Shown here: positions 42,935 to 52,636 of the stretch, in pieces
Layout of the letters: each line of letters opens with the position of its first letter
Position numbering within the stretch: the first letter of the stretch is position 1
Source: JAAFHZ01 sp964247085
Lineage (GTDB): Bacteria > Cyanobacteriota > Cyanobacteriia > Cyanobacteriales > Chamaesiphonaceae
NCBI GenBank assembly: GCA_964247085.1
Contig: CAXTSX010000002.1
Coordinates: 104,774 to 168,773, forward strand
Direction of reading: 5' to 3'
Length of the DNA: 64,000 bases
Notes under the pieces: generated by a model
The model's database searches: none
Seen by the model: the letters and a program-made list of their open reading frames with translations, nothing else
What the model was told of the DNA's origin: nothing
Position numbers and translations under genes: made by a program

Positions 42935-44968
42935 TTACTTCCATTCCTTCCAATTGTTATTAAAAATCGAAGTCCCTGGAAACATCGTCGGATTATTCTG
43001 CGACTCTAATCGCTTACGCAACTCTTGTAACTGCGGCGCTGGCTTCGGCAAATCCTGCACCAATTCATAAGGCATCAGCCCTTTTTCCAGAGCGAAAACT
43101 GCTGTCGTTCCGGCAGCTGCACCCACCGACCACTCAAAAGAATGTACCCGATAAGCCGCTGCCGCCACATGACTAGTTGCGATGCTCTTACCAGCCACCA
43201 ACATATTGTCAATTTTCTGGGGAATCATCGCTCGGAGTGGCACTTGGAAAGGATAGGCTTGCCCTTCTCCATTCCGGCCACCAGTTTTCTCGGAGTTCTT
43301 CACCGCCTCCGCTGGACTGTTTTGCATACAAGGATGGAAATCGATCGCATAATGCCCAATTCCCACGGAGTCCGCGTAAACGGTCGCCCGTTGGCGTTGA
43401 TTTAACTTAGCAGGAGTATTTTTGGCAATGATCCGATCGAGTCCTTCAAACCCAGCCAGCGTTGCCCCAAGTGCCCGGCGATCGGACTCTGACAATTTAG
43501 CTAGCCGTTCCGGTGTCCAGAGATCATTGCGCGAAATATCTACTTCATTAACAGAAAAACCAGCACTATAGCCAAAACTAGGCCGCCCAATAATCCTTCG
43601 TCCCTCGCGAATGTACGGATATTTAGAAAGACCGTGCGCTGTCCCCATCGGGGATTCCAACCCTTTTAAATAGCGCTGATTCAGGTGGGTTCTTTTGCGC
43701 CAACTGCCCACCGCCAGAGGGTCTGCTTGCGCTTGACTATCAGTAGTACCCGCTGCCAGCCAGTAGTAAAAACCCTGAGCAATTTCTTCCCCTTTTTGGA
43801 GGGTTTCTGGTCGTAAGCCCCCTAGCCAACCGCCGGACTGCAACTGATTGCTGGCTCGCAATTGTGCTTTATCTAAAATCAAATTGTCCTGTGAGCTGCC
43901 GGGGCGATAGTCATTTCCCCATGTCCAGTTCTGCATTGAAATATCGCCGATCGCTGGCACCGTATATTCAATGACGCCCATCTTAGCTTTCTGGACTTTA
44001 CCGCCACCCTTAATTCGCCGATAACTATAGACCAAATCAAAATCTGCTAATTTTTGTTTTTCATAGCTATAATATGGTTCGTACTTTTTGTAAAAACTGG
44101 GTTCCACCTGTTGCTGAGGCAGAGCGGTAGTTTCCATCGCAAAGGGGTAGGTAAAACCCTGGGTGCAATAGCTATCATTAACTTTGGTGGGGGAAGATGG
44201 TTCTGCAGAGCTTTGCGGGTCGATCCCCAGCCGATATGGTACATCCGTTAAACCAATTAGTTCGCCAGTTTCGGTGGCTTCTACTACATACCAATCAGCC
44301 GCTTTTTGGTTACTTTTAGCCGGAGCAAATTGAATTACTTTCTTCTGGAACTGAGCAGAATTTTCGTAGGTATAGGCATCTGTAATCGTCTGAGAAAGAG
44401 GTTTACTATTGAGTGGTGGCGCTCCTGCTTGGGGACTGTGTTGAATAGCGATCGCTGACACAATTTGCTGACCCTGGCTTTTTTGAGCCACTTTTAGGTC
44501 TTTAATGACGGTATTTGGAAACCACTTGAGCTTCCCCTGGCCTTTGCTGGCAGCTGTTGCCAGCATTTTCTTTAGAATCTTGTCACCATCAGCGGGCATA
44601 AAACAGGACTCACTCACCCAACAGTCACCAGGATTGAGCTTGCCATAATAGTCTTTAATGCCTTGGCGGAATTCTTTGTAGCCTCTAGGAAAAAATCCTT
44701 TTTTGCGCTGGGTCGGACGCTCATCTAGGGCCGATGTGCCCTGGGCAGAGACTTGACCCCCTACCCAATCAGTTATTTCGGTCATACAGACCGTTTTACC
44801 AGCTAACAAAGCCTCATAGGCGGTCGCTGTTCCACTTAAACCACCACCAGCCACCAAAATGTCACAGGTTACGGTTTCCACAGAGCGAGGGCTAGCAGCC
44901 AAGAGTATCGACTGTGGGGTGCCCCAACACAATGTAACAATGGCTAAGGATAGTGATTTGTATTTCAT
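42935..44968 (-). CDS. Secreted FAD-dependent oxidoreductase (FAD_oxidored family)
   Basis: 677 residues. An N-terminal signal peptide (KYKSLSLAIVTLCWGTPQSI, cleavage near AASP) is followed by the FAD-binding motif VAGGGLSGTATAYEALLAGK at 40-59 and the ADP/second glycine region in NMLVAGKSIATSHVAAAA near the end. Conserved FAD_oxidored segments such as EITDWVGGQVSAQGTSALDE are present. It is periplasmic or cell-surface. The substrate is unknown. It has no operon partner on its strand in close proximity. Confidence 0.82.
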   Translation of the reverse strand: MKYKSLSLAIVTLCWGTPQSILLAASPRSVETVTCDILVAGGGLSGTATAYEALLAGKTVCMTEITDWVGGQVSAQGTSALDERPTQRKKGFFPRGYKEFRQGIKDYYGKLNPGDCWVSESCFMPADGDKILKKMLATAASKGQGKLKWFPNTVIKDLKVAQKSQGQQIVSAIAIQHSPQAGAPPLNSKPLSQTITDAYTYENSAQFQKKVIQFAPAKSNQKAADWYVVEATETGELIGLTDVPYRLGIDPQSSAEPSSPTKVNDSYCTQGFTYPFAMETTALPQQQVEPSFYKKYEPYYSYEKQKLADFDLVYSYRRIKGGGKVQKAKMGVIEYTVPAIGDISMQNWTWGNDYRPGSSQDNLILDKAQLRASNQLQSGGWLGGLRPETLQKGEEIAQGFYYWLAAGTTDSQAQADPLAVGSWRKRTHLNQRYLKGLESPMGTAHGLSKYPYIREGRRIIGRPSFGYSAGFSVNEVDISRNDLWTPERLAKLSESDRRALGATLAGFEGLDRIIAKNTPAKLNQRQRATVYADSVGIGHYAIDFHPCMQNSPAEAVKNSEKTGGRNGEGQAYPFQVPLRAMIPQKIDNMLVAGKSIATSHVAAAAYRVHSFEWSVGAAAGTTAVFALEKGLMPYELVQDLPKPAPQLQELRKRLESQNNPTMFPGTSIFNNNWKEWK

Positions 44969-45044
44969 ACTTAAAGAAAAAGAAGATGCGCGAACTTTGC
45001 CTTACAGACAGTAAGACTATAGCAAAAGTTCTCCATCCTAATAA

Positions 45045-45491
45045 TTATGGTTGGGGTTGATTGCTCAAGGCATAGACTTTGAAACGATCCAAATCTTCTT
45101 GGAGAGTAGATTCTACAGCTTTGCGAATAAAACCATTGTCCATAAGTAATGCCAAAAATCCGGGCACCGAATAGCCGACGGTCAGTTTTACAATACTACC
45201 AGCATCTCTTTCGTAAAAGCGGATAGCACCCCGATTCGGTAAACCATCGACTGATTCCCACTGAATAATTTGGTGGGTGGTGGTTTTGATGATGCGTGAG
45301 AGCCAGGTGAACTCCAGGGTGTTGGTGGCCAGCTTCCAGCGGGACAATTCCGGATTATCCTCCAGAATTTTTACGGATTCAATCCACTTCATCCAAGTGG
45401 GCATTAGCTCTAAATTAGACCACAGATTCCAGACCTGATCGATCGGAACCTCTAGTTCAACTTGGACAGTGTGTTCAATCCATTCAGACAT
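45045..45491 (-). CDS. SRPBCC (START-like) domain protein next to zds
   Basis: 148 residues. The N-terminal VQVELEVPIDQVWNLWSNLELMP-type pattern (shortened) is the SRPBCC/polyketide-cyclase signature, and the central hydrophobic strands line a ligand cavity. It lies 49 bp downstream of zds on the same strand. The same pairing is known in Synechocystis (slr0941 beside zds, slr0940), so a role in carotenoid or lipid handling is plausible, but unproven. Confidence 0.75.
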   Translation of the reverse strand: MSEWIEHTVQVELEVPIDQVWNLWSNLELMPTWMKWIESVKILEDNPELSRWKLATNTLEFTWLSRIIKTTTHQIIQWESVDGLPNRGAIRFYERDAGSIVKLTVGYSVPGFLALLMDNGFIRKAVESTLQEDLDRFKVYALSNQPQP

Positions 45492-45540
45492 ATTTTGGGG
45501 AATTAAGAGGATAAAGAAAACTAAATAGCTAGTTGCAGAT

Positions 45541-46989
45541 TTAACTAACTAAGGCTGGTTGCAATCGATCGGCAGTGGCCAAAATCGCAGCAGCCGCTTG
45601 CTGTCCAGAAAGCGTGGCTCCTTCCATGCTATCAATATAATCTTGAGCCGTGTAGCTGCCCGCCAAAAAGAAGTTATCGATCGGGGTGGCTTGGGTGGGC
45701 CGGAAAGGATCCATGCCAGGTTTTTCTCGGTACAGCGATTGAGCCAGTTTGACGACGCTGTACCAAGTCATATTTAAATCTTTGGCTGAGGGAAACAGCT
45801 CCCGCACTTGCTGGAGGGCATGTTGGGCAATGTCTTCGTTGCTCATCGGAATAAACCGATCGCCGGGGGTTAGCACCACCTGCATCAGCGATCCTTCCCC
45901 TGGCTTGTAGTAGTCTTTGGGGCTGGTCACGGCTAAATCGGCAAAACAAGAAAAGTCAGCATCGGCGCTGTACAGCAGATTATCAATGCCAGCAGCTTTT
46001 TCTAGCTGCTGACGCTGCTGGGGGTCTTTCATCTCTGTGACCCAACCATCAAACCGCAGTTGAACGGTGGCTACGGGGACGGCTTCTAGCTGGAAAATAT
46101 TGTCAAAGAACGAGTCGGTGCGCCAGTCGTCTGGGATGACCCGCTGGATCCCCGGGACATCTAAGGCGCAAACGTAGGCATCAGCCGTGACTAGTTCCAG
46201 GCTGTCACCGTTAGCAATTTCCAAGCCATTGATGCGATTGTTGCTGTACTTAATGGCTCGCAGTTGGCGGCGAGTATGAATCTTCACCCCCCGCTCGGTC
46301 AGGTAATTCACCAATGGTTGATGCAAGTATTCAGCCGGAGAACCAGCGAGCATATTCAGCTTAGAAGCCTCGGTCTTGGCCGCAAACATCATGAAAATGG
46401 TCAGCATACACCGCGCTGAAATACTCTCGGTGTCGATAAAACCTAAAGCCAGGGCGATCGGATCCCACATCCGGCGCAGACTGTGATTATTACCGCCATG
46501 CTGCCGGAACCAATCGGCAAAACTTACTGTATCTAAAGCTCGAATCATCTTCATGCCGCTTTCGTAGCTTAAGAGTCCCGCCACGATCGGACTAGTTCCC
46601 AGCGCCAGGGCATTTTGCAGCTTATCGATAAAAGTTAATTGGCCGGTGGTAAAGAAAGCCTTCAGGCCATGGAAAGGTGCTCCCAGAATGAATCGAAAAT
46701 CTAGCTGCCCGATTTCGCCGCCTTTATTTACAAAATTATGGACATGCTCTTTAGTCAGCAAATTCTCAAAAGCACCAATCTTCTTCATCAGGGCAAAAAG
46801 ATTGGTGTAATTATTGAAAAACACATGCAGACCCATTTCTACATGGTTGCCATCGGGGTCTACCCAGCTGCCTACTTTGCCGCCAACAAAGGGACGCGAT
46901 TCAAAAATTTCTACCTGATGGCCAGCATCGGCTAGTTCTACTGCTGTAGATAGTCCTGCTAAACCAGCTCCCACGATCGCAATCCGCAT
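45541..46989 (-). CDS. zds: 9,9'-di-cis-zeta-carotene desaturase
   Basis: 482 residues. MRIAIVGAGLAGLSTAVELA is the FAD site, and EIFESRPFVGGKVGSWVD and LHVFFNNYTNLFALMKKIG are Zds hallmarks. MEGATLSGQQAAAAIL near the end fits the plant/cyanobacterial desaturase family. It converts zeta-carotene to neurosporene and lycopene in the plant-type carotenoid pathway. The hairpin at 47138-47181 separates it from the multicopper oxidase upstream. Confidence 0.95.
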   Translation of the reverse strand: MRIAIVGAGLAGLSTAVELADAGHQVEIFESRPFVGGKVGSWVDPDGNHVEMGLHVFFNNYTNLFALMKKIGAFENLLTKEHVHNFVNKGGEIGQLDFRFILGAPFHGLKAFFTTGQLTFIDKLQNALALGTSPIVAGLLSYESGMKMIRALDTVSFADWFRQHGGNNHSLRRMWDPIALALGFIDTESISARCMLTIFMMFAAKTEASKLNMLAGSPAEYLHQPLVNYLTERGVKIHTRRQLRAIKYSNNRINGLEIANGDSLELVTADAYVCALDVPGIQRVIPDDWRTDSFFDNIFQLEAVPVATVQLRFDGWVTEMKDPQQRQQLEKAAGIDNLLYSADADFSCFADLAVTSPKDYYKPGEGSLMQVVLTPGDRFIPMSNEDIAQHALQQVRELFPSAKDLNMTWYSVVKLAQSLYREKPGMDPFRPTQATPIDNFFLAGSYTAQDYIDSMEGATLSGQQAAAAILATADRLQPALVS

Positions 46990-47137
46990 GTGCTTTATGT
47001 TTGGTACATTCTTTACGAATTGTAAAAGTTTTTGCCTCAGAAAACAAATGCGCTGCTGTTTGACGGCTAGCCTCCATTCGATCGATCTCTGGCCATCCTC
47101 CCTCAGGTGGTTGCTGACACTATTGTTGACCCAGTAT

Positions 47138-47181
47138 CAAAAACCTGAAACTGTTTTTTAGAAAACAGTCTCAGGTTTTTG
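47138..47181 (-). terminator. Long hairpin after the multicopper oxidase gene
   Basis: CAAAAACCTGA (47138-47148) pairs with TCAGGTTTTTG (47171-47181). ACTGTTTT (47150-47157) pairs with AAAACAGT (47162-47169). One mismatch lies between and the loop is 4 nt. It sits 25 nt beyond the oxidase stop, and the T run ends the stem when read on the minus strand, as in a Rho-independent terminator. Confidence 0.75.
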
Positions 47182-47205
47182 TCAGGAGAAATTCACACTG
47201 AGATA

Positions 47206-48849
47206 TTACAGGACTCGAATAGAACCCATCATGCCATTGTCTTCATGCTCCAGAATATGGCAGTGATAAAGGAAATTTCCCACAATATCCGGATTCCGAA
47301 AATCGATCCGTAATTTGACTCTGGGGTAGGGTCCCTTTTCGTCCCAAGCTGGAATATTAATCGTATCGCGAATCATGCCCACATCTTGCCGTTCAGGACT
47401 TTTGAGCACTTTGAAATGAGTTTGGTGGATATGAAAAACATGAGCTTCTGTCGATCGATTCTGTACCACCCAATCCTCTACGGTGCCCTGCTGCACTGTA
47501 ATATCAGGACTTTTCAGCGCTCTCATCATGTCGAACACCTGAGGCTTTTTACCCTGCTCTGTAAGGTAGAACTCTTTCAATTTTTTGGCCTCATCTTCTT
47601 TTTGAGAGAAAAATAGAGTTCGGGTGCGCCGGGGTTGGACAGCATCCATTTTTACGAACCGGGAACGAGAACTAATTCCGGCATTAGCCGGTAGTTCCCG
47701 CGATCTCAGTCTCTCTTTACCCATTGGATTGCGGTTGGTCACAATATTGGCCAGGATCCGCCGGGGATTATTGTCGCCGTTGGTTTCCACAGGCAAAGTC
47801 AACAATTGAGCTTTCACTCCGATCGGCGGCGGTGGAACGATGAACTCTGCCCTGGTACCGGGCGGTAATGCAATTTGTTTTCTGGAAATAGTTTGATTTT
47901 GTTTGTTTTCGTTATCGGCATCAAAGGCTACTCCATCCATCGCTACCAGACCCAGTGTTTGCGGTATACCGGCAAACTGAACCTGTAAATTAGCATAGTT
48001 ATCGGCAGAAGCGTTGACCACTCGCCAGAACTGGGCTTTGTTAATAACCCTTGCCGCAGTCATATCAATAACCGCTGGCCGGTTGTAGGTGCCCTTTCCT
48101 TGATAGTTAATGGGGATGTAATTAATAGAAAGGTCTTTGGCGGGTTGGGCTTTATCACTCTCCGGAAACTTTGCCGAAAGTTGAGCATCGCGGATGACAA
48201 AGACGCGCTCTTCTAGTCCCCTGACTTGGGTATTGATCTGTTCAATTCCGTCCACAATAATGGCTCCAGATAGCCCGGCCAATAGCTGCTCCTCCGATTG
48301 GGTGTGGATATGGGGATGGTACCAATACATGCCGGGTGATTCATTCTTCGGAATTTTGAGGCGGTATTCGAACTGCTCATTTGGCTGAATGACAGTGCCG
48401 ATCGAATCATCCTGTCCACAGGTCGGCGAAATATTCAGGCCGTGAAAGTGCAGGTTAGCCGCCCGAGGAGCAGGCATTGCTGCCGTACATTTCACCACCA
48501 TTTTGGGCTGGGCTGCTAACTTTGGAGCTGGATTAGTTAGCTTCCAAACCACAGTATCCCCTGGCTTGATTCTAATCGTTGGCGCTTGGAGATTACCGTT
48601 GTAACGGTAGCATAGGCGATCGGCTTTCATTCCACGAGCAACAGTCAAATTTACCTTCAGAAAACCATTGCTACTCACTAATTCTGCCGGATTTTCCACC
48701 ATGCTGCCCACCGTTGGCCGAGGGCAAATTGAATCGATAGTTTGTGCTGGTCCTGGCTGCGTATTGAACCAATAAAAACTGATAATAACTACAATAGTAC
48801 TGACGACTATCCACAAGAACTTACGCCAGTAAAAACGAAATGACTGCAT
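47206..48849 (-). CDS. Multicopper oxidase
   Basis: 547 residues from ATG 48849 (AAGGTG 8 nt upstream; the frame opens 30 nt further). An N-terminal membrane anchor or signal (KFLWIVVSTIVVIISFYWFN) leads a three-domain cupredoxin protein. Copper-ligand motifs in order are NLHFHGLN, MYWYHPHIH, HVFHIHQTHF and the C-terminal HCHILEHEDNGMM, where the last Met is the T1 axial ligand. Typical of periplasmic Cu(I), Mn or phenol oxidases (CotA/CueO-like). The upstream palindrome CTCGTTCG...CGAACGA-like at 48895-48915 could be an operator. Confidence 0.9.
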   Translation of the reverse strand: MQSFRFYWRKFLWIVVSTIVVIISFYWFNTQPGPAQTIDSICPRPTVGSMVENPAELVSSNGFLKVNLTVARGMKADRLCYRYNGNLQAPTIRIKPGDTVVWKLTNPAPKLAAQPKMVVKCTAAMPAPRAANLHFHGLNISPTCGQDDSIGTVIQPNEQFEYRLKIPKNESPGMYWYHPHIHTQSEEQLLAGLSGAIIVDGIEQINTQVRGLEERVFVIRDAQLSAKFPESDKAQPAKDLSINYIPINYQGKGTYNRPAVIDMTAARVINKAQFWRVVNASADNYANLQVQFAGIPQTLGLVAMDGVAFDADNENKQNQTISRKQIALPPGTRAEFIVPPPPIGVKAQLLTLPVETNGDNNPRRILANIVTNRNPMGKERLRSRELPANAGISSRSRFVKMDAVQPRRTRTLFFSQKEDEAKKLKEFYLTEQGKKPQVFDMMRALKSPDITVQQGTVEDWVVQNRSTEAHVFHIHQTHFKVLKSPERQDVGMIRDTINIPAWDEKGPYPRVKLRIDFRNPDIVGNFLYHCHILEHEDNGMMGSIRVL

Positions 48850-48894
48850 GATGGCACCTTGATTGTTGAATTTCAGCAAAGTTCATGATTTCAG

Positions 48895-48915
48895 TCGTTC
48901 TAAAATTACGAACGA
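48895..48915. promoter_or_regulatory. Palindrome upstream of the multicopper oxidase
   Basis: TCGTTC (48895-48900) and GAACGA (48910-48915) are an exact inverted repeat with a 9-nt AT-rich spacer. It lies 46 bp upstream of the oxidase ATG, a normal operator position for a dimeric regulator. The rest of the 48850-49120 gap holds no gene. Confidence 0.35.
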
Positions 48916-49120
48916 GCAAACCTGAACTTTATCCATTAATAAAGAGTATTGGACAGAAGTGGATGAGCTGAAACTAGTACAGTACCATACCGGGTAGATC
49001 GTTAGGTAAATATTGCTGGGGCTTTGGTGGATCACAGCCTTTACCGGAACTACTCTAAAAAATCATCGGGCTATTGTAGTTATGAAAATTAAAAATCTAA
49101 TATTTTAATATTTAATTCAT

Positions 49121-49876
49121 TTATTCTAGTGTAATTGCATGATTCAGTGTTTGAGATAACCATTCCACCTCCGTCGGAATTAAATTGCGATGTTCACCCC
49201 GTTGCAGAGATTGATCGGGCAGATGTAAGGGAATAGAGCCGATCGCTGTGCGCTCTAAACGCAAAACTTGGTGCCCTAGTTGCTCCGCTACTCGCCGCAC
49301 CTGCCGATTACGGCCTTCGCGCAAAATAATTTGCAAGCGAGTCTCATATCGATCTTCATCCAGAACTGTTACTTGGGCTGGCAGCGTCCATTTGCCCTCT
49401 AAGTTGATGCCCGATCGCCAGGCTTGCAAAGTAGTAGCTGAGGGGTGTCCTTCGACCAGGGCGATATATGTCTTAGATACTTGATGTCGAGGATGCGTGA
49501 GCAAACAGGTTAGTTCCCCATCGTTGGTGAGCAATAATGCGCCAGTGGAATCAATATCCAAGCGTCCCACCGGATGAATACCGGAGCCATACCTTAAATG
49601 CTGGGGTAATAGGTCAACTACTGTCGATCGACTTTGCGGATCGGTGCAGGTGGAGACTACCCCCGCTGGTTTATTGAGCAGCAAGTAGTAGCGTTGGGGC
49701 GGAGCCGCTAACAGTTTGCCAGATACCGTAATTTGATCGATCGCCGGATCAGCCGTATCCCCAAGTTGCGCGGGCTGGCCATTGACCAGCACTCGACCAT
49801 TGCGGATCATTTCTTCGGCTTGACGGCGGGAAGCGATGCCCCACTGAGACAGGATTTTTTGCAGCCGGACGGCCAT
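49121..49876 (-). CDS. rRNA pseudouridine synthase (RsuA/RluB/E/F family)
   Basis: 251 residues. An N-terminal S4 domain (MAVRLQKILSQWGIASRRQA) is followed by the catalytic domain, with VGRLDIDSTGALLLTNDG as the RsuA-family signature holding the catalytic Asp. It isomerises a uridine in rRNA. Closest in layout to RluB/RluF/RsuA; the target residue cannot be told. It diverges from the DUF2993 gene across 145 bp. Confidence 0.92.
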   Translation of the reverse strand: MAVRLQKILSQWGIASRRQAEEMIRNGRVLVNGQPAQLGDTADPAIDQITVSGKLLAAPPQRYYLLLNKPAGVVSTCTDPQSRSTVVDLLPQHLRYGSGIHPVGRLDIDSTGALLLTNDGELTCLLTHPRHQVSKTYIALVEGHPSATTLQAWRSGINLEGKWTLPAQVTVLDEDRYETRLQIILREGRNRQVRRVAEQLGHQVLRLERTAIGSIPLHLPDQSLQRGEHRNLIPTEVEWLSQTLNHAITLE

Positions 49877-50021
49877 AGCTATTCCGTTATTTGTATACTG
49901 CCCAAAATTCTAGCGAAAAAGAGTCAAACATTGAAATTACGCTGAAAAATAGCTGTGGATCGCCAGAGGTTGAGCTGATCCGATAATATGAATTATCTGA
50001 ATTATTCTTGAAGTATCAAAT

Positions 50022-50711
50022 TTGAGTAGCAAACCCCGGGGAATTATTAGTTCGGTGCTGTCATCGGCCTGTGCAACTTGGTTACGAACTCAGGTTAGTG
50101 CGGTGGCCGAGCTGCAAGTCGAAATTGTGGCTGGCGATCGACAAATGCTGGCAGGCGTAGTACCCAGCGTGGCCGTAGCCGCTCAAAAAATAGTGTACCG
50201 GGGAATTGCCGTTCACCAAGTAGAGCTATTAGCCAAGCAAATAGCGATTAATCTGAAGCAAGTGGTACGCGGTAAACCGCTGCAACTACTGCAACCAGTC
50301 ATGATTAATATCAATGCCCGGATGACCAGCACAGATTTAGATAGTTCTTTGACTGCGCCGTTTTTCAATAAGGCCATCACCGATTTAGTAAAACAAATAT
50401 TAGCTAGTGCCGATCAAAACTGGTCTATTCAATGGCAATCAGCCGCCATCCAAGCCCATCAAGTTGTGTTGCAAGGACAGGTGCAAAAGAGTTCCGAGCA
50501 GCAGGTACCGATTAGCATTCAGACAGGCATTGAATTAGTGACTGGTCGGGTGCTGCGCCTGACCCCTTTGCTGGTTACCTGTGAATTAGATCTACCTGGT
50601 AGCGATCTTTGCAGCTACGAAATCGACCTGGGTGATCAGGTTAATTTACAAGAACTGACCTTGCAAGCAGGCGAATTACTGTGCAATGGGGAAATTCAGG
50701 TTAACCCCTAA
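50022..50711 (+). CDS. DUF2993 domain protein (LmeA-like)
   Basis: 229 residues from a TTG at 50022; no clearly better start is seen. The pattern LLAKQIAINLKQVVRGKPLQLLQPVM and the repeated beta-strand layout match DUF2993, a family linked in actinobacteria to lipid-binding LmeA and common in cyanobacteria. No signal peptide is obvious with this start. A role in membrane lipid handling is speculative. Confidence 0.7.
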   Translation: MSSKPRGIISSVLSSACATWLRTQVSAVAELQVEIVAGDRQMLAGVVPSVAVAAQKIVYRGIAVHQVELLAKQIAINLKQVVRGKPLQLLQPVMININARMTSTDLDSSLTAPFFNKAITDLVKQILASADQNWSIQWQSAAIQAHQVVLQGQVQKSSEQQVPISIQTGIELVTGRVLRLTPLLVTCELDLPGSDLCSYEIDLGDQVNLQELTLQAGELLCNGEIQVNP

Positions 50712-50750
50712 GTCTTACAATGGAAAAAATCGCCACCTTTTCCCCTGCTT

Positions 50751-52547
50751 GTGAATCAGTCTAATTTATTGCCACAAAAACTTGTCGATCGACTGATGGC
50801 TTCTACCAGTGGTATCACTCTGGTTTTAGCACTGATTATTGGTGTGGTGACTGGTGCTGGGGTTATTCTCTTTCATTTTTTGATCGATCATATCCACGAT
50901 TGGGCTTTTGAAGATTTGACCAATTTGGGAGGTAATAAATGGCTGTGGACAGTTTCGATACCGATGATCGGTGGCATCATTGTGGGTGCCATGCGCTGGT
51001 ACTGGAAAGATTTTGGTCTAAATGTGTCTTCCATGTTGGCTGCTACTCAGTCGGGGGCACCTATGAAACCTTGGCTAGGCTTAGTAAAGATGTTAGCTGC
51101 TGCTGTCTCTCTCGGGACTGGAGCTTCCCTCGGACCAGAAGGTCCTAGTGTAGAAATTGGGGCTAATTTAGGCGTTTTGATGGGACAAACGCTGCGTGTA
51201 TCCCAAGAACGGCAGCGTTTATTACTAGCAGCGGGAGCGGCAGCGGGAGTCTCCGCAGGCTTTAATTCCCCGATCGCCGGGGTGTTTTTTGCTTTAGAAG
51301 TAGTGCTAAATAGCACCACCGCCACCGCTACAGTCAGCGTGGTAGTACTGGCAGCGGTTATTTCTTCGCTGGTGGCCCAAGTCGGATTGGGTTCGCAACC
51401 AGCTTTTAAATTACCTATTTATGAAGTCCAGTCGGCCTGGGAGTTACCGCTGTATTTGGGTTTAGGAGTATTGGCTAGTTTGCTTTCTTACGCTTCTACC
51501 CAAACCATTAGCTGGTGTCGGCGGTTTTTTCAAGGGAAAACCCCCTATGCGGCTTGGATGAGCAATCTCCCGCACTGGTTCACCCCCATCTTGGGCGGTT
51601 TGGTGGTGGGCATTACCGCTTTGAAATTTCCGCAAATTACCGGGATTGGTTATGAAACGATCGAAGCCATGCTCCAAGATGTGGGGTTCTCGTTGACCTT
51701 ACTGGTTTTGTTAGTAGCCGTAAAGTTGATTATGACTGGTATCAGTCTGGGCAGTGGCTTAGTCGGGGGTTTATTTGCCCCTTCGATGTTCTTAGGAGCT
51801 TCCTTGGGCACCGCCTATGTGAAAGGTTTGGTGATGTTGGTGCCCCAATTGGATAACGTGATGGCGGCGCCGCCAGCCTATGCGATGGTGGGGATGGCTA
51901 CCATGTTGGCAAGCAATGCCCGCGCCCCTTTAACAGCCATTTTATTGATGTTTGAATTGACCCGTGATTATCGGATTGTTTTACCTCTGATGGCTTGTGT
52001 AGGGTTGAGTATTTGGTTAGTCGATCGCCTGCAATCTACTAACGAATCCAATAGTGGCCTGGAAAAAATGGGATTAAATATTCAGCAAGATGAACAAGCC
52101 GTCATGCTACGTCAGTTGTTGGTGCGGGATGCCATGCAACCAGAATGGCTGAATTTATCAGCAGTGGTGAGTATTTTTGAAGCCGCCGCTACCTTGGTAG
52201 CACGTCAATATCGCAGTGCTTTGGTTCAAGACTCAACTGGCAAATTGGTCGGAATTGTTACGCTGGATGATGTCAACCGGGCGATCGCTAGTGGCCAAGC
52301 CTCTGACAATCAACAGCTGAGTAGTATTTGCACCGCTGCCATTCTCTATGCCCAGGCCGATGAATCGGTAGCTACAGCGATCGAACGGATGGGCGGCAGA
52401 GGACTACATCAGCTGCCAGTCGTCGAGTCAGAACACCCCACTAAGATAATTGGGGTGCTGTGCCAAGACCATATTTCCTTAGTCTGTAGTTTAGCAATTG
52501 CCAAGAAACATTTGGCTAATCAATTAGCTGTTACCAGCCAAACTTAA
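50751..52547 (+). CDS. ClC-type chloride channel/antiporter with CBS domains
   Basis: 598 residues from GTG 50751. Ten or more membrane helices include the selectivity and gating motif GTGASLGPEGPSVEIG, where E130 is the equivalent of the gating glutamate of E. coli ClcA. Two CBS domains occupy about 455-580 (VRDAMQPEWLNLS, then LVGIVTLDDVNRAIASGQ). It transports chloride, probably as a proton antiporter, with nucleotide control through the CBS pair. It is 39 nt after the DUF2993 gene. Confidence 0.92.
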   Translation: MNQSNLLPQKLVDRLMASTSGITLVLALIIGVVTGAGVILFHFLIDHIHDWAFEDLTNLGGNKWLWTVSIPMIGGIIVGAMRWYWKDFGLNVSSMLAATQSGAPMKPWLGLVKMLAAAVSLGTGASLGPEGPSVEIGANLGVLMGQTLRVSQERQRLLLAAGAAAGVSAGFNSPIAGVFFALEVVLNSTTATATVSVVVLAAVISSLVAQVGLGSQPAFKLPIYEVQSAWELPLYLGLGVLASLLSYASTQTISWCRRFFQGKTPYAAWMSNLPHWFTPILGGLVVGITALKFPQITGIGYETIEAMLQDVGFSLTLLVLLVAVKLIMTGISLGSGLVGGLFAPSMFLGASLGTAYVKGLVMLVPQLDNVMAAPPAYAMVGMATMLASNARAPLTAILLMFELTRDYRIVLPLMACVGLSIWLVDRLQSTNESNSGLEKMGLNIQQDEQAVMLRQLLVRDAMQPEWLNLSAVVSIFEAAATLVARQYRSALVQDSTGKLVGIVTLDDVNRAIASGQASDNQQLSSICTAAILYAQADESVATAIERMGGRGLHQLPVVESEHPTKIIGVLCQDHISLVCSLAIAKKHLANQLAVTSQT

Positions 52548-52636
52548 GACATTCTACTAATTACATCCTTTTAATTCCTCGACTATATTGTGCTAATTAC
52601 AGGCATTGATACAGACAGTCTGAGTTGAATTAAAAT

